Source: Liolophura sinensis (lineage: Eukaryota > Mollusca > Polyplacophora > Chitonida > Chitonidae). From it: a DNA stretch of 64,000 bases. Of the stretch, positions 37,401 to 43,900 are shown one piece after another. The stretch is taken from NCBI RefSeq assembly GCF_032854445.1, contig NC_088302.1, positions 5,701,338-5,765,337 on the forward strand. Reading direction: 5' to 3'. Numbering within the stretch: position 1 is the first letter of the stretch; every line of letters begins with the position of its first letter. The notes under the pieces were generated by a model. The model saw nothing but the letters and a program-made list of their open reading frames with translations, did not search any database and was not told the DNA's origin. The position numbers were made by a program, and so were the translations under genes.

Positions 37401-37564
37401 ACAGTCTTTAAGGGGTTGGTTGCTAATCTCTCCCGGCTGTCATATGATTCACACTCCGGCGGGCTGCTGAGACTGCTCAGCGTGTCAGTGGTCGACCCAG
37501 ACATGAACACGCCGCTGTCTTCAGCACGATCAATGCTGCTCAGGTTTTGACACAAATCTTCCAT
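3572..37564 (-). CDS. TBC1D1/4: TBC1D1/TBC1D4 (AS160)-like Rab GTPase-activating protein, N-terminal 11 exons (gene runs off the left edge)
   Basis: Family role: cytosolic Rab-GAP that holds vesicle-trafficking Rabs inactive until phosphorylated by insulin/Akt or AMPK signalling. Eleven exons join in phase: 37564-36947, 20612-19881, 16581-16489, 15378-15258, 14027-13936, 12981-12853, 11332-11228, 7062-6973, 5405-5140, 4444-4317 and 3706-3572. Together they give about 836 residues. Order: PTB1 (about 103-206), PTB2 (about 240-276 and 411-510), a CPLHQLHKLC segment, FRNKAKKSLTSSFENLLSR, a Ser/Thr/Pro-rich linker, GGRRGSWRQAIF, then MWKKAILETLLLIRMEKENQ just before the expected TBC domain. Every intron has GT...AG ends. 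The catalytic TBC domain (IxxDxxR and YxQ fingers) is not in the window, so GAP activity is inferred. Invertebrates usually have one ancestor of TBC1D1 and TBC1D4; I cannot assign it to either. The gene shares its 5' region with UCHL3. Confidence 0.93.
3707..4316 (-). other. Intron 10 of the TBC1D1/4-like gene
   Basis: This 610-bp intron has GTATGA at the donor side and AG at 3708-3707. I see no repeat or gene inside it. Confidence 0.8.
4317..4444 (-). CDS. TBC1D1/4: TBC1D1/4-like exon 10 (RRGSWRQ phosphosite motif)
   Basis: It encodes NQSSGDDVSTVHLTP then GGRRGSWRQAIFNRVVSP, matching the vertebrate TPRR(H/I)SWRQ.IF.RVA.P segment. The Ser after RRG (about residue 770) is the conserved basophilic-kinase site position. 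Several AG dinucleotides lie upstream. I chose the one at 4446-4445 because only it keeps phase with exon 9 (AT|G = Met). Confidence 0.9.
4445..5139 (-). other. Intron 9 of the TBC1D1/4-like gene
   Basis: A 695-bp AT-rich intron with donor GTAAGT at 5139-5134. Nothing else recognisable. Confidence 0.8.
5140..5405 (-). CDS. TBC1D1/4: TBC1D1/4-like exon 9 (Ser/Thr/Pro-rich linker with Akt-type sites)
   Basis: The frame reads DSSNHSTPEESPIPSP ... PKPVQRARSSTVGSLPKTG ... TLRKHSLPAEK ... DDTRRASTSSSTSP. It is low-complexity linker with RARSST, an RxRxxS/T match at about residue 704, where TBC1D4 carries its RRRAHTFS (Thr642) site. RRAST near residue 738 is a second basophilic motif. It is GC-richer than the flanks. 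The ATG-initiated frame on the same strand here is a shadow; the splice-consistent frame is the one given. Confidence 0.88.
5731..5801. repeat. (TA)n microsatellite with TATGCA interruptions
   Basis: Long uninterrupted TA run followed by TATGCATATATATATGCA. Confidence 0.95.
5940..6017. repeat. 78-bp segment duplicated at 9528-9605
   Basis: The two copies begin ATGGTATTAATAAAGGCACT and end in CCCAAAATTC. I see one difference (GAATAG against GAACAG). See the copy inside the 54-bp array. Confidence 0.95.
6590..6850. repeat. Degenerate short tandem repeats
   Basis: Repeated blocks of TGTGTATAATTCTGGGA, ATCTGAGAT and GGTATCTCTCACAATGACTA in changing order, suggesting several rounds of slippage. 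Confidence 0.75.
6973..7062 (-). CDS. TBC1D1/4: TBC1D1/4-like exon 8 (RNRSST Akt-type site)
   Basis: Thirty codons in phase 0-0: GRKNSRDESKETFRNRSSTL followed by DSEGSVGLSR. It follows FENLLSR of exon 7 and occupies the place of the TBC1D4 segment around Ser588 (RGRLGSVDSF). RNRSST is an RxRxxS/T match, with Thr at about residue 649. Donor GTAAGA follows CGG. Confidence 0.88.
7386..7452. repeat. (AT)n-(TG)n compound microsatellite
   Basis: About 18 AT units, ATACATATATATATC, then about 9 TG units. Confidence 0.95.
9073..9527. repeat. 54-bp tandem array, block A (about 7 units) with its 5' leader
   Basis: A leader of about 55 bp (GCCTGTCTGGAGCTAGG) precedes units of the type ACTGATGAGTTGATGAGTAT ... 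CATACACAGCATTAGTATTC, 54 bp each. Because 54 is divisible by 3 and the unit lacks stops in one frame per strand, long frames (180 codons plus, 128 codons minus) are open here. They encode only the repeat. Confidence 0.95.
9528..9605. repeat. 78-bp insert copied from 5940-6017, between the two array blocks
   Basis: Nearly identical to the segment about 3.6 kb away. It joins the end of block A (GATGAATATGGTA) to the leader of block B, with a few bases of homology at each junction (ATGGTA; AATTC). Confidence 0.95.
9604..10275. repeat. 54-bp tandem array, block B (about 11 units) with duplicated leader
   Basis: The leader of block A recurs almost unchanged and the same 54-bp unit follows. The block ends in the same GATGACTTCTGATGAATATG sequence as block A, so leader, array and end were duplicated together. 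A 213-codon minus-strand frame here is repeat-encoded. Confidence 0.95.
10276..11190. repeat. Degenerate ~58-bp tandem array related to the 54-bp unit
   Basis: About 16 diverged units share CTGATGAGTTGAGTA ... GGTACAGTACATAACACATA ... GGTGTTAGTATCCG. The CTGATGAGTTGA and GTTAGTATCC parts match the 54-bp unit, so this is probably the older flank of the same array. Confidence 0.88.
11228..11332 (-). CDS. TBC1D1/4: TBC1D1/4-like exon 7
   Basis: Thirty-five codons, phase 0-0: FNIMDIKLSSKSKFDSF then RNKAKKSLTSSFENLLSR. This matches the vertebrate RF.LD.LKNKAKRSLT.SLE.I.SR segment very closely. The acceptor is preceded by GTTTCCTTTCAG and the donor is GTAGGT. Confidence 0.93.
11333..12852 (-). other. 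Intron 6 of the TBC1D1/4-like gene
   Basis: About 1.5 kb of AT-rich sequence with no repeat or gene I recognise. The short frames here have no splice support. Confidence 0.75.
12853..12981 (-). CDS. TBC1D1/4: TBC1D1/4-like exon 6
   Basis: Forty-three codons, phase 0-0: LENPQTFSDMVEVLMIQLRK then LCELKQKEHTHISDSNRYPW. This corresponds to the vertebrate ENELVI..LR.LCE.KQK.H.HIG segment after the second PTB domain. Confidence 0.92.
12982..13935 (-). other. Intron 5 of the TBC1D1/4-like gene
   Basis: A 954-bp intron with nothing recognisable inside. Confidence 0.75.
13936..14027 (-). CDS. TBC1D1/4: TBC1D1/4-like exon 5
   Basis: Two bases complete the Gly of EIEG, then LSPQNAYELVIKRIQQLPEK and DTTEIMAKYK. 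It corresponds to the helical segment after CERIEG in TBC1D1/4 (..L...T..EQ..IFE.VQK). Phases 1 to 0 match both neighbours. Confidence 0.88.
14150..14940. repeat. Tandem array, ~25-bp unit, about 30 copies
   Basis: Units of the type GTAATGTAAGCTTTTGTGTG + ACAAG fill intron 4 of the TBC1D gene. Variant units with GAGCTGTAAGACATG break the period at intervals. Minus-strand frames rich in SLHYLVTQK are repeat-encoded. Confidence 0.93.
15258..15378 (-). CDS. TBC1D1/4: TBC1D1/4-like exon 4 (end of second PTB domain)
   Basis: VDDVMTALRVAFTSAYEH is the C-terminal helix of PTB2 (vertebrate VDE.M.TLKQAF..A). CTMCPLHQLHKLCLEIEG then matches the conserved C..CP..SLHKLCERIEG. Enters in phase 0, leaves in phase 1. 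Confidence 0.94.
15379..16488 (-). other. Intron 3 of the TBC1D1/4-like gene
   Basis: About 1.1 kb. The only item seen is a SINE tail fragment at about 16020-16070 (TTATTTGATTGGTGTTTTAC). Confidence 0.75.
16020..16070 (-). mobile_element. SINE tail fragment
   Basis: TTTATTTATTTGATTGGTGT followed by TTTACGCCGTATC..ACTCAAGAA is the reverse complement of the 3' end of the main SINE family of this window. Confidence 0.8.
16489..16581 (-). CDS. TBC1D1/4: TBC1D1/4-like exon 3 (second PTB domain core)
   Basis: Thirty-one codons, phase 0-0: GSKKKDVFGFITREAHH then VFVCHLLKCHSKDL. This is the HFGFICRE ... FVCYVFQC core of the second PTB domain. Confidence 0.93.
16835..17035. repeat. Tandem array, 32-bp unit, about 6 copies
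   Basis: Unit ATGAGTATGTAGCATAGAGT + AGATGTGTACTA with few substitutions. Confidence 0.93.
17155..17262 (-). mobile_element. tRNA-derived SINE head (copy 1)
   Basis: On the minus strand TAGTTCAGGTGGTAGAGTGC (A box) and GAGTTCAAATCCTGG (B box) are recognisable. The flank TAATGGTTGGAGGG matches copy 2 at 17396, so this is a SINE and not a tRNA gene. Confidence 0.6.
17396..17512 (-). mobile_element. tRNA-derived SINE head (copy 2)
   Basis: Minus strand: GAGCTCATTTGGTAGAGCAC (A box) and GAGTTCAAATCTTAG (B box), with a small internal duplication of the TCCAGTGCT part. Same family as 17155-17262. Confidence 0.6.
18450..19449 (-). pseudogene. Degenerate fragment related to hAT-transposase/ZNF862-type TTF zinc-finger proteins, interrupted by a SINE
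   Basis: The minus-strand frame from 19449 contains AWTVNRPWMKFDHNTDLMTC, DSKKNSGFAAGMNSIKLD, HEASETHRASL and KQFRTAFFVAKNNRPFTD, the N-terminal pattern of the ZNF862/C17orf113-like, hAT-derived family. The zinc-finger CxxC is broken (CDLR) and short segments are missing before HEASETH. At 18838 the frame runs into a SINE. Beyond it a CELLTKHYCNKGSAKHVHYI-like frame may continue the same protein. No transposase catalytic core is present. It lies in the sense orientation of a TBC1D intron, but has no reason to be an exon. Family assignment is from memory of motif patterns. Confidence 0.5.
18568..18838 (-). mobile_element. Full-length tRNA-derived SINE
   Basis: Read on the minus strand it starts GGGCCTCTGTGGGTCAGTTG (A box region) and has GAGTTCAGCTC (B box) and a central CCTCTCCAGCCGTACGTGGG domain. 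It ends TAAAACACCAATCAAATAAA. Possible degenerate target-site duplication: AATCAAGGTTT at the head and AACCAAAGTTT at the tail. Confidence 0.88.
19881..20612 (-). CDS. TBC1D1/4: TBC1D1/4-like exon 2 (PTB1 end, linker, start of PTB2)
   Basis: 244 codons, phase 0-0. It begins VPDLFQAIRDATQEAS (the last helix of PTB1, vertebrate VPE.ISSIRQ) and continues FYEVLYIGRVIVHGEKITSH (first strand of PTB2). An acidic/Ser-rich linker follows, with RNRHAS (RxRxxS, Ser about 297), then NRTMLFRLGQNEITLISPD and LERKFKDIPSVSQ. The linker position of RNRHAS corresponds to the region of TBC1D1 Ser237. The acceptor follows CTGTTGTTCTCCAG; the donor is GTAAAC. Confidence 0.94.
21255..21705. repeat. Tandem array, 34-bp unit, about 13 copies
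   Basis: Units contain GCACATGCACTGTACAGTAC and ACACAGTCATGACC. The CTGTACAG and CATGAC parts make each unit rich in short palindromes. Confidence 0.93.
21874..22007. mobile_element. Foldback/MITE-like element with ~36-bp terminal inverted repeats
   Basis: The left arm (21874-21909) begins TTGCACAGTGAAGGTTGAAT and ends ATAAATATTTTTT. The right arm (21972-22007) is its near-perfect reverse complement. The inner 62 bp are unique and there is no coding frame, which is the form of a small non-autonomous DNA element. Confidence 0.75.
23390..23745 (-). mobile_element. SINE, second family (tRNA-Ser/Leu-like head)
   Basis: The minus strand has GGCAGAGTGGTTGTAAAGTG (A box) and GCAGGTTCAAATCCGGCC (B box), then a body that reads GTTTTATGGGTGAGGGAAAC on the plus strand. 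Related copies are at about 34195, 52597 and 56455. Confidence 0.65.
27585..27725 (-). mobile_element. 5'-truncated SINE, main family
   Basis: TTTGATTGGTGTTTTACACT, then GGAGGGAGGAAACTGGGCAC and CCCATAACCATCTGCAG: tail and body of the main SINE without its tRNA head. Confidence 0.8.
29705..29893. repeat. Three-unit tandem repeat, ~67 bp
   Basis: ACCTGTTCTCTGAAATGATG occurs three times (third copy slightly changed), each followed by an AGAGCGAAAAA..GAACTAAAA-type segment. Confidence 0.88.
31935..32055 (+). mobile_element. SINE tail fragment
   Basis: Ends with TTGAGTATGGCGTAAACACC AATCCAG, matching the SINE 3' end. The upstream part is diverged. Confidence 0.5.
32450..32592 (-). repeat. Dispersed repeat, copy of 60890-61075
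   Basis: The reverse complement contains GAAAAGGTTGAAGAATTAC, a CTTGACAAAAAG-type block and TTTGATTTTAGATACAAAAC in the same order as at 60890-61075. A shorter piece (GTTGAAAAGGTTGAAGAATT) is at about 25990. Confidence 0.7.
34195..34620 (-). mobile_element. Diverged SINE, second family
   Basis: The right part has CCAGGTTTGAGCCCTCACC (B box, reversed) and CACCTTAACCACTCAACC (A box, reversed). The left part is a diverged body and TTTATTCATTTGATTG tail. Confidence 0.5.
35513..35672 (-). mobile_element. SINE, main family, head truncated
   Basis: TATTTATTTGATGTTTTACA tail, GGTGGGAGGAAATCAGGCAG body and GGACTTGAACTCACAGCAAC B box, all reversed. Confidence 0.82.
35690..35815. repeat. Dispersed duplication, short version of 36455-36680
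   Basis: CAATTAGACATATCATTAGA and GGATTATGCATGCATGCTAT occur here about 65 bp apart. At 36466 and 36646 the same blocks are separated by about 130 bp of extra sequence. Confidence 0.8.
35811..35990 (-). mobile_element. SINE, main family
   Basis: CAAGAATATTTCACTCATAT, GGTGGGAGGAAATCGGGCTG, GGACTTGAACTCACAGCGAC and GGTGAGGGGCTCATAAGTC, reversed. Only about 140 bp from the previous copy. Confidence 0.85.
36455..36680. repeat. Dispersed duplication, long version of 35690-35815
   Basis: Carries the same end blocks as 35690-35815 with an additional internal segment (about 36490-36615), so one copy has gained or lost roughly 130 bp. Confidence 0.8.
36947..37564 (-). CDS. TBC1D1/4: TBC1D1/4-like exon 1 (start codon and first PTB domain)
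   Basis: 206 codons ending in phase 0. The Met at 37564 has A at -3 and G at +4. Residues 1-100 are an acidic, Ser-rich tail (MEDLCQNLSSIDRAEDSGVF). From about 103, LYSVIYMGYAELDRRYTQTV and MPWVMAEVKRRKQ match the LP(M/V)LPWL.AEIRR start of the first PTB domain, and the exon ends QCHVFIAEEEDM. Donor GTAAGA. The tail before PTB1 is longer than in TBC1D1; whether it is fully translated depends on the start, and no other in-frame Met precedes it nearby. Confidence 0.93.
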
Positions 37565-37943
37565 CCTCTGTCACATCAACTAACCAATGTCCTAAAACAT
37601 CTGTACATCTCCCATGTCATATGTTACTGTCTTTTATAAAAGAGTGCATCACGCAATCGTAGACTAATTTCAGGTTGGCCGCCACTGAGGTTCATGACGT
37701 CATAGCAAACATTTCACATTTCTGGGACCTTGGAAGAATATGTTCGCGCTAAACCAAACACGAAATGCGCTCCTAGCAAAACTCACAGGTAAAAGAAGTC
37801 TTGTTTTGTGACACTTTGCAAGTCTGCCGTTTTATAGTGCTGCAAACGGGCTCTTTGAATAAATTATGACAGCCAATGTGAAGTAATTCCATCGCCGGAA
37901 ATACATCTTTTCCATTGCATTCTGGGAAAAGCAAACCGCATCA
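37565..37943. promoter_or_regulatory. Shared (bidirectional) promoter region of TBC1D1/4-like and UCHL3
   Basis: Only 379 bp separate the two divergent start codons. Seen: perfect CRE TGACGTCA at 37695-37702; CCAAT at 37873-37877; ETS core CCGGAAA at about 37895; GCATTCTGGGAA at 37917-37928, resembling the ZNF143/Staf TTCCCAGAATGC core; and the palindrome CTTTTATAAAAG at 37631-37642, a TATA-like box 67 bp before the TBC1D start. No start sites are mapped, so promoter use is inferred. Confidence 0.75.
37571..37576 (-). promoter_or_regulatory. Minimal start-stop upstream ORF (ATGTGA) in the TBC1D 5' leader
   Basis: On the minus strand ATG is followed directly by TGA, and the main ATG begins 6 nt after that stop. 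If this lies in the mRNA it is a start-stop element that could slow initiation. Transcription start is unknown. Confidence 0.45.
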
Positions 37944-37994
37944 ATGGAGAAAATGTCAGAACAGCGCTGGTTGCCTCTAGAATCAAATCCCGAC
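37944..37994 (+). CDS. UCHL3: UCHL3 exon 1
   Basis: MEKMSEQRWLPLESNPD, ending in phase 0 at GTATGT. The family consensus is M.GQRWLPLEANPE. A second Met at codon 4 has a better -3 base, so translation could begin there. The intron that follows is only 108 bp. Confidence 0.93.
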
Positions 37995-40900
37995 GTATGT
38001 TGCTTTTTCTGACATCTCTCCTTTTGTCAATAATTGCTACTACTTTTCGGAAATAGACTGGCCATAGTGTTTTTTTCTTACATATTGTACTTCTCTTTCC
38101 AGGTGCTGAACAAGGTTGGTGATGCTTGAAATCGCTGAGTTAACATGGAATCAGGGACGACAACTTTGTCCGTCTAGTCACATGGCGCCAGTGTCAGCTT
38201 GAAGCAAACTTCATCTACACAAGTTCAATTACTGCCCTCTTTGTCTTTACAGAATTGTAATCTTCTATAAAAAGCAACGGTTATATGCAAAACAACACAA
38301 CTAATTAAACAAATTCCTTTTTGTTTTCTTATTTGCTATCGGCAATGTTTTCTTACCTCTTGTTAATTATTATTGTGTTTTTTTTTTTTAAGAATTCTTT
38401 CTGCTTTCTTCTTTTCTTTAATATTGCATGCCTGTATTGAAAGTATGGGGTGCCATTGTACTATTAATTTTGTTTGTTTAAAGCTTTGAAATATTCTCAA
38501 AGCCTCGAAATTCATTTTTAAAGGTTTGAAAACAGTGAGCCTTAACTGTACCTAAAGGCTTAATGTTTAAAATGATGGAACATATTTGAAATCATTTTTA
38601 AAGTTTTAAAATAATTTTCAAAGCTTCAAAAATCATTTTCAAAGCCTTAAATATCATTTGCATGTTGTACACAAACTAAATCAACCAACTCGCCACTAGC
38701 ACACCTGTAGCATGCCAAAGGCATTCCACTGCTATTTTACAGACACACCACTTGTAACAGACCTGTAGCATTCTACTGTTATTCTACAGACACACCACTT
38801 GTAACAGGCCTGTAGCATCCCACTGCCATTCTACGGACCCACCACTTGTAACACATGACCTATATTTTCCACACTTGTAGCAGGCCAGGAGGCCCTGCGT
38901 GGCGGGAGGGATAGTACACGAGCAGGGCACAATGACGCATTATTAATCCCCCACAAATGTGGTCGCTGTCCAGCTCTTGCTGGCTTCCTCTCCAGCCATA
39001 TGTAGGAAGGTCTGTCGGCAACCTGTGGATGGTTGTGGGTTTTCCCCGGACTCTTCTCGATTTCCTCCCATCATAATTTTGGCTAGTCAAATAAACAAAT
39101 GAAAAATGCTGCTGGGTTGCATGTGTTCCATCAGTGGTCTTCCCAGCAATGTGTACAGTTTTCAGCTAAGCCTGGAGACTACTGTTTCTCCACACCCATA
39201 AACATGACAGCCATCTTAATGTAACAGGTGCAAGTCTTAAGTATGCCATAACCAATCAAATAAATTAATTAGATTAAAGTAAAAATACAAAAATTTGAGA
39301 TAAGCTTTTCTAACTGTACATGCTTGTTTTATTTTGAGGTATACAGGTATCAGACTTTGAAGATGTTTGTATCTGTTGACAGTATGCCTATGGACTTGGA
39401 ATGCCCCAGAGCTGGGAGTTTGTAGACATCTACGGCTTGGATCCTGACCTACTTGGCATGGTGCCACAACCTGTCAAAGCTGTTGTTCTCCTTTATCCAA
39501 TCAATGAAAAGGTGCTTAATTTTATCTTCCTCACACCTAAGCTTAAAGGCAAGCCCAAATTCTTGTATAGTAAGGGGATGTATCTCTGGATACTTACCGG
39601 TGTATTATTGTGTGTAACACCCTGAAGACACATCTCTGTGCCTTGACCCAACGCTTTTACTGTTAGCCACACAGACACCGGAGGGTTAATTCAGATCTAA
39701 CATATTTTTTCACTCCAAGTCCTTAATATTTTGGATCCATCTCAAATTGTAACACATAGAGATCTTGATACATATCCTATCCCAGCTCAACCTGAAGTTT
39801 CATACACTGTCCACCTTCATTGCGGATCAAAACCAAAGACCTTGGTACCCGTGATACGTTTTGCTATTTTGCTTGGCGCTCTGTACTGTATTTAAAGAGG
39901 TTAGAACAAGGAAACAGGACTAGTAGGCCAGATGTCAGTATAACATGACTGGGTGTGGTGTCATGTCAGGTGTGTTCTGCAGGATACTTCAGTGGCAGCA
40001 GTGCCCTGCCGTAAGATGACTTAGTATATGCACATACACAGAATAACTCCTTGTCATATTTCAAATTTCAAAAAAATAATTCAAAGTACGACATAAAAAC
40101 CCAAGAATACACATAATAATATCATTATGAAATTATGACCCAGAATGCACCTTTTCAGGTAGAAGAGGGAATACTCTGATGGCATCACCACATTAAAATT
40201 TACTGCTGACATACATATTGGAATTCATGTCTCTGTACTGTGGGCAGTCACTATAGTATGCTTCCAGCATGAAGATTTCCGAGTGGGATTTGTGGCAATT
40301 AGAGGCAAAAGAAATTTTGGACATCTCTGTGGCTGATAATGAAAACTGGAGCCATGGAGATTTGCAGGGTCTAGGCCTTACTAGGACAGGATGAGCAGGA
40401 GAGGGAGAAGTCTGTGCTTTAGTTATATGGCTGTGTGGATTTGTGCTGAAGTGGGAACTGGACTGTAGTGTTCAGACAATTATCTGCCATACTATACATG
40501 TTAGGATGTAAATGATCTGTACCCTTGACTGTGGGTCAGGTGTTTCAGGTACCTTGCAGAGGCTGCTGGATCGCTTAAATGATACTTCAGTCCCAAGATA
40601 TACCAGGCAGAAATATTAAAATGATATGAAGGATACCTTATGGAACACAGCTAACACCACTGTTCAAAAAGATTTATAATGAATAACACTGATTAACTTC
40701 CATAAGTTAAAAGTCTTCAAAAACTAAATTTTCTGTCTGTTGTGCTGCAATGATAACATGCGCATTTGAAATTATGAAGTCATTTGTGGCCATTCATCAG
40801 CAGTGGGTGCTGCCAAATGCTCTTGCACATCGCCACACCAGGCAAAATTGGAAATGCGAGAAAACTTTTATATTATCCTCTAAAACTAACAGCAGTATAA

Positions 40901-43900
40901 ATACAATACAACTTTTTTACAGTTAAGGAAATCAGTTCAGACTATCTCTAAACCTGCTTTTAAGACATACAGGTCTTGACAGTGGAGTATCTCTTTAAGT
41001 CTTGTCTGCCCATTAACCTGACACCCATCATAGGAAGGAAAATTCTTGAGTATGGTGTTAACCTCCAGTGAGAAAAATATAAATGAATAAAAATTTATAT
41101 TTATATTTTCTTTTTATAATTCCAAAAAGCTAAAATTGAAAAACAGAGTGTTTATGATATCTTTCAGCCTTGTTTCTGGATATTTGTTTGTTCACGGATC
41201 AGTCTGTTTATATCCAAATTCCAAATTATAAAATTTCATTTTTAGCCTGATATAATATGTTTTTACAGTCAGAATCACAGCCAATAGGCTCGGTCAAGCC
41301 AAACGAGAAGATCTACCATATCAAACAGACGATTGGCAATGCCTGTGGGACAATAGCTATGGTGCATACACTAGCCAATAATGCTGACCAGATACAGTTT
41401 GAAGGTATGTCCCATAATCCAGATTTACACACAGGAAGGAATATATATTAAGTAAAATAAAATTTCCCTAAAAATAACTAATGTTCCTTCCATTCTCATG
41501 TATCATTCCATTTTGGTTTCATGACTAATCTCCTATACAACATGACTGTGTGATAGTTCTGACTCGACAAAGTCACATCTCCAAGTTTTTATTCATGAAA
41601 CAAGGTGAAAATTACCCACCATTCAACAATAAATGCCTGCAACCAGGATATAACCCAAACCGTCATAAATTTTGTGCTAAAGTAAAGCCATATGGTTAAG
41701 GCATGAGTCACTTGAGTCATTTTTACTGTCAAGCTGAAGCATTTTAATAAGATGTTTTGAAAACTTGTTTCTGGTCACACTCTCAGCTTCTGTCACTCAC
41801 AACATGACAGGGAGCATCTGTTTGCAGTACCAGTCCAGAAATTTGCACACCAAATGATACAGTTAAGTGGACTAGCGTGTTGATTTCACATTGAGACTTT
41901 GCTTCTGTCACTCACAACACGACAGGGAGCATCTATTTGCAGTACCAGTCCAGAAATTCACACGCCAAATGATAGTTAAGTGGACTAGCGTGTTGATTTC
42001 ACATTGAGACTCTGCTTCTGTCACTCACAACATGACGGGGAGCATCTATTTGCAGTACCAGTCCAGAAATTCACACGCCAAATGATACAGTTAAGTGGAC
42101 TAGCCCGAAGATTTCCCATTGAGACTTTGCTTCTGTCACTCACAACATGACAGGGAGCATCTATCTGCAGTACCAGTCCAGAAATTTGCACACCAAATGA
42201 TACAGTTAAGTGGACTAGCCCGAAGATTTCCCATTGAGACTTTGCTTCTGTCACTCACAACACGACAGGGAGCATCTATTTGCAGTACCAGTCCAGAAAT
42301 TCACACGCCAAATGATACAGTTAAGTGGACTAGCCCGAAGATTTCCCATTGAGACTTTGCTTCTGTCACTCACAACACGACAGGGAGCATCTGTTGGCAG
42401 TACCAATCCAGAAATTCACACACCAAATGATACAGTTAAGTGGACTAGCCGGATGATTTCACATTGAGACTTTGCTTCTGTCACTCACAACATGACAGGG
42501 AGCATCTATTTGCAGTACCAGTCCAGAAATTCGCACACCAAATGATACAGTTAAGTGGACTAGCCCGAAGATTTCACATTGAGACTGTGCTTCTGTCACT
42601 CACAACATGACGGGGAGCATCTGTTTGCAGTACCAGTCCAGAAATTCACACACCAAATGATACAGTTAAGTGGACTAGCCCGAAGATTTCCCATTGAGAC
42701 TGTGCTTCTGTCACTCACAACATGACAGGGAGCATCTATTTGCAGTACCAGTCCAGAAATTCGCACACCAAATGATACAGTTAAGTGGACTAGCCGGGTG
42801 ATTTCACATTGAGACTGTGCTTCTGTCACTCACAACACGACAGGGAGCATCTATTTGCAGTACCAGTCCAGAAATTCACACACCAAATGATACAGTTAAG
42901 TGGACTAGCCCGAAGATTTCCCATTGAGACTGTGCTTCTGTCACTCACAACATGACGAGGAGCATCTGTTTGCAGTACCAATCCAGAAATTCGCACACCA
43001 AATGATACAGTTAAGTGGACTAGCCGGGTGATTTCCCATTGAGACTCTGCTTCTGTCACTCATAACACAACAGGGAGCATCTGTTGGCAGTACCAGTCCA
43101 GAAATTCGCACACCAAATGATACAGTTAAGTGGACTAGCCTGAAGGTTTCACATTGAGACTTTGCTTCTGTCACTCATAACACAACAGGGAGCATCTGTT
43201 TGCAGTACCAGTCCAGAAATTCGCACACCAAATGATACAGTTAAGTGGACTAGCCCGAAGATTTCACATTGAGACTTTGCTTCTGTCACTCACAACATGA
43301 CGGGGAGCATCTGTTGGCAGTACCAGTCCAGAAATTTGCACACCAAATGATACAGTTAAGTGGACTAGCCCGAAGATTTCACATTGAGACTTTGCTTCTG
43401 TCACTCACAACACGACAGGGAGCATCTATTTGCAGTACCAGTCCAGAAATTTGCACACCAAATGATACAGTTAAGTGGACTAGCATGTTGATTTCACATT
43501 GAGACTTTGCTTCTGTCACTCACAACACGACAGGGAGCATCTATTTGCAGTACCAGTCCAGAAATTCACACACCAAATGATACAGTTAAGTGGACTAGCC
43601 CAATGATTTCACATTGAGACTTTGCTTCTGTCACTCACAACACGACAGGGAGCATCTATTTGCAGTACCAGTCCAGAAATTTGCACACCAAATGATACAG
43701 TTAAGTGGACTAGCCGGATGATTTCACATTGAGACTCTGCTTCTGTCACTCACAACATGACGGGGAGCATCTGTTTGCAGTACCAATCCAGAAATTCGCA
43801 CACCAAATGATACAGTTAAGTGGACTAGCCGGATGATTTCACATTGAGACTCTGCTTCTGTCACTCACAACATGACGGGGGGCATCTGTTTGCAGTACCA

